From: Cyanobacteria bacterium SZAS-4
GTDB taxonomy: Bacteria; Cyanobacteriota; Vampirovibrionia; Obscuribacterales; Obscuribacteraceae
Assembly: GCA_018266255.1 (NCBI GenBank)
Contig: JAFEAT010000023.1
Coordinates: 1 to 35,646, forward strand
Direction: 5' to 3'
DNA: 35,646 bases
Numbering within the stretch: position 1 is the first letter of the stretch; each line of letters starts with the position of its first letter. Below are positions 9,801 to 15,936 of the stretch, in pieces. A program made the translations under genes and the position numbers. The notes beneath the pieces are model-generated. The model was not told where the DNA came from. It saw only the letters and a list, made by a program, of their open reading frames with translations, and did not search any database.

Positions 9801-10637
9801 GCCGACTGCTGCTCCCACCGCGGCGCTGACGGCAGCAGTGGCAACGGTCTGACCCATTGTAGGTCCTTGTTGTTGTTGGTTCGGCGGTTGACCAGAGATA
9901 GGAGGCGGAGTGCCAGGTGCCGAATTGAAGAAGTCGGCTGCACCACCTTGAATCGGGGGAGCGTCGCTGTTTAGCACTGGAGCCGGCAGCATTTGCCCGT
10001 CTGGTGCAACCGGTTGTGGCACAAGTGCATTCTGCTGACCGGTTGAGAACTGCGCGTTGACTCCAGCTTGGGGAGTAGGTGTGGAAGTTTCTACAAGCAC
10101 TTGACCTGGTCCTGGCGGTTGCATGAAGCCAGGTTGGTTTGTCGGCGCGTTAGCGTTGCCTGCACCGGGAAAGAACATGCCAGTCTGCGCGGGGTCAGGT
10201 TGAGTTTGTGGTTGCTGTGGAGCGACGAAATTCAGCTCTGTCGGTTCAGGAGGCGGAGTTGGTAGGGGGGCGTTTATCGGCTGCTCCCACGGATTAGCTG
10301 GAGCTGAGGGTGCTTGTTGTCCGCCACCACCTGGAAAAGCTCCTGCGGACATGTCTATTGATGATGGTTCGGGCGGTGCTCCACCGTGACCGTTGCCATT
10401 CCCGTTTCCATTTCCGTTGCCGCCCCTTTCCAGAAGCATCGTCATTTGCCGTTTGCTAACGACTCGCTCGAGCCCAAGAACATCAGGCTTGACGTCGACG
10501 ACGAGAGGAGCTGCGCTGCCGTTCATTCCCGAAAGTGTGGTAGGCGAAAAATTAGAGATGAAGGCGCCGCAGGCGTTACACGTCTTTCCTGTGCCTTTTA
10601 GTATGGCTCCGCACGATTGGCAGATCTGGATATCCAA
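6849..10637 (-). CDS. VirD4/TraD-like membrane ATPase with zinc ribbon and disordered arm
   Basis: A 1262-residue protein starting at a TTG with GGAG 8 bases upstream. It opens with a CxxC-x10-CxxC zinc ribbon (residues about 6-23). A Pro/Gln/Gly-rich disordered arm of about 500 residues follows, with FF motifs (DFFNSAP, DFFNAPA, DFFASS, DFFAAAP) and an Asp/Ser/Lys-rich stretch. Then come a membrane segment (about 535-560), a beta-rich domain starting LSGDWKVQY that resembles a lipocalin or avidin strand pattern, a second membrane segment (about 730-753), and a P-loop ATPase with Walker A GAGDKGKT (about 830) and Walker B VAMYLDEFDNF. The tail is Lys/Glu-rich. Two membrane passes, an outside loop and an inside ATPase match type IV coupling proteins. 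No relaxase or other type IV secretion gene is visible. It is the first gene of the minus-strand operon. Cargo unknown. Confidence 0.9.
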   Translation of the reverse strand: MDIQICQSCGAILKGTGKTCNACGAFISNFSPTTLSGMNGSAAPLVVDVKPDVLGLERVVSKRQMTMLLERGGNGNGNGNGNGHGGAPPEPSSIDMSAGAFPGGGGQQAPSAPANPWEQPINAPLPTPPPEPTELNFVAPQQPQTQPDPAQTGMFFPGAGNANAPTNQPGFMQPPGPGQVLVETSTPTPQAGVNAQFSTGQQNALVPQPVAPDGQMLPAPVLNSDAPPIQGGAADFFNSAPGTPPPISGQPPNQQQQGPTMGQTVATAAVSAAVGAAVGVAAAKTFDFFNAPAQQTNGEGTAPPQQPPQDSNYSMGERSDFFASSSTPVQQPPPAQSPATPPPPVQGFEPAGPGSSHQNIPAAKHSFESMVAGEAHQEPEGGPPGGFDFFAAAPLKESKKSFDDNELYPDETHLRGSKTRPVKDAPSSVSLYADDDEDVKPKIARPRGYTPKEGSTATKDPNGSKIKGEDDENSNFYKDKPPARRSFSGNDGAKNKKKSDDDDDDDDSSSSKKSAKKEGFLQQEVSLMGMSMTRQNQLMLISIFAFVGIVFFNMIGTLMGGFQIGPPPAPKATALPNLSGDWKVQYTEGPQNTPHLMAVLAVQKGLDIQGRGQDEYGEFSITGTVIPPDRIQLKKKYKGQEDAKPVIFDGQFALGSDPLYSRGRWTLKHVVGKFLHATVREDGGSWEANYYVRNPGPDSTNTGVGLGGTGTSPDPFQQMKLAFDGLDMSKRLLFAAFGVVGVAIVALFGSLIIFGPSGKMNVWEKQKYIPSQFRAQHNKMVRELSKPVRPGGLPLGRRKEWRSWTPWVAKDLSITPEVRENDPHLLILGAGDKGKTRLMATMVAHDIESADRAVVVIDSDGGLTDLVTRWVSAHPKAKELSSRIILLDPTFKSNTMGYNPLEMPEDEDLQSAASSLVYGFKAIYTEPPGAQSQWNQQTANILRNAALLLMVNGKTLTDLPALLNDNDFRDVLLESIEKKKKEKAEYITLLDTWGQYKRLARTDQWINWVEPILNRVGPMLSDSRIRSILTKPVGDIKLRSIIKEKKVLIVKVAKGQLDQNANLLGSLVVTGVKQAALSLANEAAAKQPPVAMYLDEFDNFIEKDTIEAITSETDKFKIGFIGCIKTLQHLPEDFRNQLIIAVGTMACFALAKKDGDLLGPQMFRVDGRKIKHQTIQNFFNKVNTSPQFELISDEEKLNIDRVVGQEERTFFCYRVGTVAGVFNLKSHDFNDIPDSQVKKKIIDRMHGIVPEKEKEAKKKKEE

Positions 10638-10794
10638 CTTAGAAACTCCGAAAAGGCTAGTCGCCTATTTCGATGATACGTCAGTAACGACGAGATTGTC
10701 TGATAAATTGCGTGATTAGTAAGCGCATAAAAACTAGGTTAGCATCATTGTAGTGCAAATCCTACGCTCGGTTAACATGAATGTCAAGTGTGAA

Positions 10795-10874
10795 TGATGT
10801 GCACGGGGTTGCGGTTTGAGCCGCTTCCTGGCTGTCCTATCAGGCGTTAAGATCGAAGGACAGGGGGCACATCA
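10795..10874 (+). ncRNA. candidate structured leader RNA
   Basis: An 8-bp perfect closing stem (TGATGTGC at 10795-10802 with GCACATCA at 10867-10874) encloses two further stems: GCGG/CCGC with a 6-base loop (10811-10824) and CTGTCCT/AGGACAG with an 18-base loop (10832-10863). This three-way-junction layout sits 55 bases before the response regulator start. I do not recognise it as a known riboswitch class, and it lacks the SRP RNA consensus. The dyads would fold on either strand, so it could equally serve the divergent ATPase operon. Confidence 0.4.
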
Positions 10875-10929
10875 CTTGTATCCCATTATTGTTCCTAGCA
10901 TGAGCGTTTCCATCCGATGAGCTTGAATA

Positions 10930-11550
10930 ATGCCTGACTCCATCAAGATCTTGGTAGTCGAAGACCACCATGCAACTCTAGATGGATTGGAGATGGGGCT
11001 TTCGCGTGAGCCGGGATTTCAGATTGTCGGCACTTCATCGAACAGTGATGACGGTATCGTTTTGGCGAAGAAATTTCTCCCAGATATTATCGTGTTGGAT
11101 TTACACCTGCCCGGCAGTCAGGCGCCCAAGTCTATGATCAAGGCCTATTGCCAAATTCCCGGCGCCAAGCTGGTTATCTTCTCTGGCGAGAACAGAGTCG
11201 CTTTTGTGCAAAGCGTTTTGTCGCTGGGCGTTGCTGCTTATCTACTCAAAAGTGAGCGTGTCGGCACCGTGGCTGCCACCATTAGAAAAGTTGTTGCCGG
11301 TGAAACAGCAATCATGTCATCGGAGCTGTCGGTCGACTATAAGAAGATTACGCGCTCTGAACATGAGGTGTTAGCGATGTTAGGCAAAGGCTTGAAGTAT
11401 CAAGATATTGCCGACCAGCGATCTACCTCTGTGGCAACGGCGAGAAAACAGTGTGAAACGTTGCTGCTGAAACTCGATCTAGAAACACGAGAACAGTTGA
11501 TCGCATGGGCAGTGCGAAACGGTTACGGTAGCGTGGAATTGGATGCATGA
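10930..11550 (+). CDS. NarL/LuxR-family response regulator
   Basis: A 206-residue two-domain regulator. The receiver domain shows the acidic pocket (VVEDHH), the phosphoacceptor Asp in IIVLDLHLPG, and the conserved Lys in YLLKSE. The C-terminal region (about residues 140-200) is a LuxR-type helix-turn-helix (RSEHEVLAMLGKGLKYQDIA). It would bind DNA when phosphorylated. The stop overlaps the start of the histidine kinase gene in an ATGA, so the two are co-translated partners. The leader contains a possible structured RNA. The 11-bp direct repeats downstream of the kinase gene are a candidate target. Confidence 0.93.
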   Translation: MPDSIKILVVEDHHATLDGLEMGLSREPGFQIVGTSSNSDDGIVLAKKFLPDIIVLDLHLPGSQAPKSMIKAYCQIPGAKLVIFSGENRVAFVQSVLSLGVAAYLLKSERVGTVAATIRKVVAGETAIMSSELSVDYKKITRSEHEVLAMLGKGLKYQDIADQRSTSVATARKQCETLLLKLDLETREQLIAWAVRNGYGSVELDA

Positions 11551-12716
11551 AATTTGCTAAGAAACCAGCAACGATTGGCGAACAGACGATCGAAATGTCC
11601 AATTTTCTGTGCAAATTATTTCGCTCGTTAGTAGAAAGTGACGAACGTTATCTGGGAGTTACCATCAGTGAGCCTCGCAATATACTAGAACCCAAATTTC
11701 CTGCGAAAGACGTTGGTAGACCGACTCGTTCCGCGTATTACAGGTGGAGAGCTTCGACTCGCACGCACAGTCTTTCTATCAGGGCAGCGGAGGGATTGGT
11801 CGAAATTTTCCTTCTAAAAATCGACGACATTCCGTTGCTTGCTTTCTCTGAATTCGGCTCTCGATTTAAGGGAAAGTTTGAACTACGTAGCACCGCAGAT
11901 GGTTATGAGTGGGTGGTCGGCAATAATCCGGCTGTTTCAGAAAACAGTATTGCGGTGCTGCAAAAGTGTCTTGATGAGCTGATTTCCATCGATGAAACTA
12001 ACGAGCCTCGTGTCGAAAAAATTTCACCGGTTATGAGCGGTAACAATTCCGTTCAAAGTTTGATGCTCGAAAAAGAGAATTTGATTTTCAAGGTGTTGAA
12101 TCAGCAGGAGCTTCTTAAAAACGAATTGGCTCGCAGCTTGCATGACACTGTGCTTGCCGATCTGCTCATGTTGAAGCGGCATCTGCGCGGAGACGAACAG
12201 CTGTCGAAAGAGCAGGTTTTGGAGACTATCGATGAAATCGCGCAGCAGTTGAGAGACATCTGCAACGAATGTGCACCACGAAATTTGCACGATTGGGGTC
12301 TTAAGACGAGTCTGCAAGACATGCTACAACGCATGGGGCAGCGCACGGCTATTGATTGTTCGCTCACCTGCAACATCGATATTCCAAACCTTCCCGATAC
12401 CGTCGAGCTCAATATCTTTCGGATGATTCAGGAGAGTTTGAATAACATTGAGAAGCACGCCAAGGCGAATAAGGTCTCAATCAATATCGAACGATTTGGC
12501 ACGAAGTCGATTCGCTTCACTGTTACCGATAACGGCAAAGGATTCGTGCCTGGTGAAAGTGTCAAAAGTCTGGATTCTGGCGGCATGGGCTTATCAGGCA
12601 TGAAAGAACGTGTTGCTCTGATTCGGTGCTTTTTTCCGGCCGATTTTGGCCTGCAGTCCGCTCCCGGTGAGGGCACCACAGTCTTTATCGAGATAACTTT
12701 GCCGTCGTCGGACTGA
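11547..12716 (+). CDS. soluble NarX/DegS-type histidine kinase
   Basis: A 389-residue kinase of the HisKA_3 class. The phosphoacceptor His is in ARSLHDTVLAD. The ATP-binding domain shows the N box (FRMIQESLNNIEKHAKAN), the G1 box (VTDNGKGF) and the G2-like GGMGLSGMKERV. There is no membrane segment or signal peptide, so it should sense a cytoplasmic signal. The N-terminal 190 residues do not match a sensor domain I know; they include an Arg-rich stretch (RPTRSAYYRWRAS) and what looks like a small beta domain. It overlaps the response regulator gene by 4 bases (ATGA) and surely phosphorylates it. Confidence 0.92.
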   Translation: MKFAKKPATIGEQTIEMSNFLCKLFRSLVESDERYLGVTISEPRNILEPKFPAKDVGRPTRSAYYRWRASTRTHSLSIRAAEGLVEIFLLKIDDIPLLAFSEFGSRFKGKFELRSTADGYEWVVGNNPAVSENSIAVLQKCLDELISIDETNEPRVEKISPVMSGNNSVQSLMLEKENLIFKVLNQQELLKNELARSLHDTVLADLLMLKRHLRGDEQLSKEQVLETIDEIAQQLRDICNECAPRNLHDWGLKTSLQDMLQRMGQRTAIDCSLTCNIDIPNLPDTVELNIFRMIQESLNNIEKHAKANKVSINIERFGTKSIRFTVTDNGKGFVPGESVKSLDSGGMGLSGMKERVALIRCFFPADFGLQSAPGEGTTVFIEITLPSSD

Positions 12717-13053
12717 GCGATTACTTCAATTCCAACTCAATTTGAACTCAATTTGAACGACTTATTTATCAGCCTCAAAATTTCTGCGCCCAATTGAGCT
12801 TTCGGCCATATACTAATGTTAAAGGGATTAAATGTTTGGGGATTTGACCGCTTACTCGGCCCAAATGCGAAAACCGGCGCTATTGAGGGATATGGCGGTT
12901 TGAGCGTACTTAAAGAAACTGCCTGTCATGGGTCGTATGTGAGTACCAATGTGGGTAAATTGTTGGAAGAGCTAATTTGATGGCGGCTGGCGGCCGTCAA
13001 GACCGACCTCAATGGTCGATGTGACTCGCGGTTGATTGATAAGGAATTGGTAC
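12717..13053 (+). other. 337-base intergenic leader before the coiled-coil gene
   Basis: No convincing gene is seen. It holds the 11-bp direct repeats, a TATACT at 12809-12814 without a good -35 partner, an AAACCG/CGGTTT dyad (12871-12876 and 12896-12901), and a small hairpin CGACC-TCAAT-GGTCG (13004-13018) shortly before the start of the next gene. The 11-mer GCGGTTTGAGC at 12895 also occurs in the response regulator leader at 10811, which may be chance. Confidence 0.5.
12723..12755. promoter_or_regulatory. phased 11-bp direct repeats, possible regulator binding site
   Basis: AACTCAATTTG occurs twice head to tail at 12734-12744 and 12745-12755. The 11 bases before it match the unit at 7 of 11 positions, which gives a weaker third copy in phase. 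An 11-bp period places each copy on the same face of the helix, as in operators for dimeric response regulators. It lies just past the kinase stop and about 300 bases upstream of the coiled-coil gene. Confidence 0.4.
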
Positions 13054-15477
13054 GTGTCCGAAGACTACGCGACTAGCAACACAAATCCCGGTGGTGAAGA
13101 CGGAAGTTCACTGGCTGCGCGCCGCGCTCGACTGAGAGGTACGCTGGCGAAACAGGCGGCTCCGCCTGACCCGTACAAACCAGATCCTTATCTCATGGCT
13201 CCGTCACCTTCTGAGCCTGCTATGCCTTCCGCCAGTTCTGAGCCTGTCACTCCGAACGACCCAGCTCCAGCTGCGCCAGTTCTAGAACCGCCAGCACCAG
13301 AGACACCAACTTTTCCTGAACCACCCGCACCAGAACCAGTCGCTGCCGAACCGCCAGCTCCAGAACCTTCGACTCCAGCTTCGAACTTGAATGAACCCGT
13401 AGCAGCACCTGTTGCCACATCGGCAACAGAGCAAGTTCCTTCATCGATGTTTAGTGACTTGTCGGCCGCGATGTTCAGCACCGATGGTCCCGCTCCTCCG
13501 TCCGATAATGAAGGATCGCTCGACGCTGAAACTGCTGCATTGGCCTCCGAAATGGCCGCTGCCGCTCAGGCTGCTGAGAGTTCTTACGGTGGAAATGGCA
13601 GTGGATCTGTCGCACCTACTTTGTCTTCTGCATCTTTCTTTGCTGCAGCCGCTCCTAGTGTGGAGCCCAGTAATCGATCCGAGGAGAAAGCATCGTTTTT
13701 CTCCGAACCTGAGCCTGAGGTGGAATCTGTGCCCGAACCGGAAACCGAAAAAACTGCTCCTCCTTCTGGTCGTGTCGACAGACGAAGGCACTCAGCAGCT
13801 CCCGCGACTTTACCACCGATTCCTGATCCAGCCTCCATTCCAGCTGCTGTAGATCCTGATTCGATCATGGATTTGAACTACATGCCAGATCAAACGAATT
13901 CTACAATTGCTGCTTCGTCGCCACCAGACCCAGTGCCACCAACTACGGTGGCTAACAACGACGTATCGATGTCGTCCAGCGGCAATTATGTCTACGGCAT
14001 TCAGGCTCAAGACGCCACTAATCAGCAAGCTCCCACTCAACTGCAATCGCAAGCAATAGAAATTATGAACAACATCGATCAGGCTATGGGAGCCTGTGCG
14101 ATGAACCTTTCTGAATTGCAAAAAATTGCCAGTGAGCAAACTGATGCACTGAAGGGTGTGGCTGAGACACTTCAAAATCAAAGTTTCTTCGAGATGGGGC
14201 TGAACATAAACAGTTTGGTCGACACTCTTGCTGCCGCCTTAGAGCCGATGAAAGCAGTGGGTGAATTGGTGCCCGCTATCGATCAATTGGTGGCGATGAT
14301 GGAATCGCGCGAGGTTGGTTCTAGCAGTTCTGAGGAATCATCAAGACCCAGCCGCGAACAGTTGATTACGAGTTTGGCTGAGCAGCTGTCGTCTGGAATG
14401 ATCGATCCTTGGACGTTCAAATGCGCTTACATGGCTGTTTTCCCAGCTGAACATCCAGCAGATTTGTTGCATCGATTAGTCGACCTGCTTGGTACTCAAA
14501 GACTATCGGGAGACTTGTTCAGAGCCGCCTACGATGCCGTTCAAGCTCCAGATCCTCCGCCACGTTCACCGGCGGAAGCTGGAGAGACTCAGACAATTGT
14601 CAAAATGGTGCAAGACGAGTCTGTCATCGCTCAGCTCGACGAGTTGAAGCGCACTAACGATGAATTCTTGAGACGCAACGAAGAAATTCAGAAGAAACTC
14701 GAAGCGAAAGACTCTGAATTCAACGTCGTCTTGACTGCGAAAGAGCAAGAACTGCAGGAAGCGCAAGAGCTGCTCAATTCCAGATGGGAAGAGTTCAACA
14801 CTCGCTATGATGAACTGACAGAGACTCTGCACAAGCGCGACGAAGTTCTGCAAGAGCGTGAAGCTGAGCTGGCTAAGAAAGAATCTGAAAACAATCAGTT
14901 GCGCACTCAGATGGAAGAACTGCGCGATCAAACCAAAGAAATGGTTGCAGATCTGCAAAGACAGTTGAGCGCCAAGCCGAAAGAAGAAGCGCCGAAACAG
15001 GCAGGATTCTTCGATGCCGTGCCTAATAATGCTCAGCAAAATCAGCAACCTGCTCCAGCGCAGCAAGGACAGTTGTTTGACGCGGGTCCTTCACGACCGC
15101 TATTCGGTCAAACCGATCAACAGCAGCAGCAAAATTCAAATCCTATGGAGCAGCTACAACCTCAAGTTCAGCAGGGGCAGCCAGCACCACAGCAGCAACC
15201 GCAACCAGCTTTGCAGCAGCCGATGGCACCACAACCGGCGCAGGCAGCAGGCAACCAGGCTGTGCCTAGACCGGCAGCGCCAACGACTCCGTTCGTCTCT
15301 GGCGCCGGCAGTTACGGAAGCGGCGTGAGAGCACAAGTATTTGAAGTAATTGTCAGACAAGCTTTGGCTGGGGCACCGTGGCGTGAGATTTGCGCTGGAC
15401 CGATGCAAGTCAACAACATCTCGCCAGAAGAAGTTGAGACAGAAGTCAAACGACGTCAAGCTCTTCTCAAAAAGTAA
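13054..15477 (+). CDS. Pro/Ala-rich coiled-coil protein with FF motifs
   Basis: An 807-residue protein. I place the start at GTG 13054, which has AAGGA 8 bases upstream; a TTG at 13036 would add six residues but overlaps that site. The first 300 residues are a disordered Pro/Ala/Glu-rich region with PAPE-type repeats and the motifs SFFAAAAPS and SFFSEPEPE. A helical segment (about nt 14040-14330) is followed by a small globular part (about 14360-14560), a long heptad-rich coiled coil (about 14620-14970), and a Gln/Pro-rich tail with GFFDAVP and QLFDAGP. A C-terminal helical domain of about 50 residues ends it (FEVIVRQALAGAPWREICAG). No membrane segment is seen. The FF motifs echo those in the VirD4-like ATPase. 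It looks like a scaffold or polar organiser, but that is inference. Confidence 0.85.
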   Translation: MSEDYATSNTNPGGEDGSSLAARRARLRGTLAKQAAPPDPYKPDPYLMAPSPSEPAMPSASSEPVTPNDPAPAAPVLEPPAPETPTFPEPPAPEPVAAEPPAPEPSTPASNLNEPVAAPVATSATEQVPSSMFSDLSAAMFSTDGPAPPSDNEGSLDAETAALASEMAAAAQAAESSYGGNGSGSVAPTLSSASFFAAAAPSVEPSNRSEEKASFFSEPEPEVESVPEPETEKTAPPSGRVDRRRHSAAPATLPPIPDPASIPAAVDPDSIMDLNYMPDQTNSTIAASSPPDPVPPTTVANNDVSMSSSGNYVYGIQAQDATNQQAPTQLQSQAIEIMNNIDQAMGACAMNLSELQKIASEQTDALKGVAETLQNQSFFEMGLNINSLVDTLAAALEPMKAVGELVPAIDQLVAMMESREVGSSSSEESSRPSREQLITSLAEQLSSGMIDPWTFKCAYMAVFPAEHPADLLHRLVDLLGTQRLSGDLFRAAYDAVQAPDPPPRSPAEAGETQTIVKMVQDESVIAQLDELKRTNDEFLRRNEEIQKKLEAKDSEFNVVLTAKEQELQEAQELLNSRWEEFNTRYDELTETLHKRDEVLQEREAELAKKESENNQLRTQMEELRDQTKEMVADLQRQLSAKPKEEAPKQAGFFDAVPNNAQQNQQPAPAQQGQLFDAGPSRPLFGQTDQQQQQNSNPMEQLQPQVQQGQPAPQQQPQPALQQPMAPQPAQAAGNQAVPRPAAPTTPFVSGAGSYGSGVRAQVFEVIVRQALAGAPWREICAGPMQVNNISPEEVETEVKRRQALLKK

Positions 15478-15478
15478 C

Positions 15479-15538
15479 GGGAGCGCTCTCGCGCTCCTCG
15501 ACGTTATCTATATAGATGAAGCGTTTAGCAACGCTCCC
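15479..15538. terminator. cluster of palindromes between convergent genes
   Basis: Three dyads lie in the 76-base gap between convergent genes: GGAGCGC-TCTC-GCGCTCC (15480-15497), the perfect palindrome ATCTATATAGAT (15506-15517), and AGCGTT-TAGC-AACGCT (15520-15535). GGGAGCG at 15479 can also pair with CGCTCCC at 15532, giving an alternative long hairpin. No strong T-run follows on either strand. It is probably a bidirectional terminator of weak or non-standard type. Confidence 0.5.
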
Positions 15539-15553
15539 TCGGCAATGATTTGA

Positions 15554-15841
15554 TTACTTAACCGGCGCAGCAGTTGCAGGCGCTGGCGCTGCAGCCGACG
15601 GTTTTACTTTGGTCTTCTGTGAGTTATCGATGGCTTTCCATTCTTGATTGATTTTTTCGAGGTTGCCCATGAATTGAAGAATGATCATGTTTGGCAAGTT
15701 GCTGAACATTTCAGTCAACGTATAGAACATAACTCCAAGAATACTCAAGGTGCAGATGATTGACACACTGCGTGTGAATCTTGCTTGTTCATCAATTTTC
15801 TTTGCCAGAGCCGCCAACGTCATTTCAGTTCCGTCTGTCAT
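15554..15841 (-). CDS. small single-pass membrane protein downstream of selA
   Basis: A 95-residue protein starting at ATG 15841, which has GAGG 5 bases upstream. A longer TTG start at 15940 overlapping the selA stop is possible but lacks support. A basic-acidic N-terminus (AALAKKIDEQARFTR) leads into one membrane segment (SVSIICTLSILGVMFYTL), then an amphipathic stretch and an Ala/Pro-rich tail (AAAPAPATAAPVK). I do not recognise the family. It follows selA on the same strand, but a role in selenium metabolism is not implied by its sequence. Confidence 0.75.
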   Translation of the reverse strand: MTDGTEMTLAALAKKIDEQARFTRSVSIICTLSILGVMFYTLTEMFSNLPNMIILQFMGNLEKINQEWKAIDNSQKTKVKPSAAAPAPATAAPVK

Positions 15842-15936
15842 ATAAGCCTCACAATCCTCACGAAATCGTTTATCAACTCGTCCACCGTCGTGTCGATTAT
15901 ATCCCCTTGATTTGTCTAGCCAAAAGTATTTGCACT

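Noticed and set aside
10795..10874. Signal recognition particle RNA
   Set aside because: The conserved apical GGAAGG...AGCAG region is missing and the stem layout differs.
10811..12905. 11-mer GCGGTTTGAGC shared by two leaders as a regulon site
   Set aside because: A 10-base part also occurs inside the HerA-like coding region (about 5677), so chance is a fair explanation.
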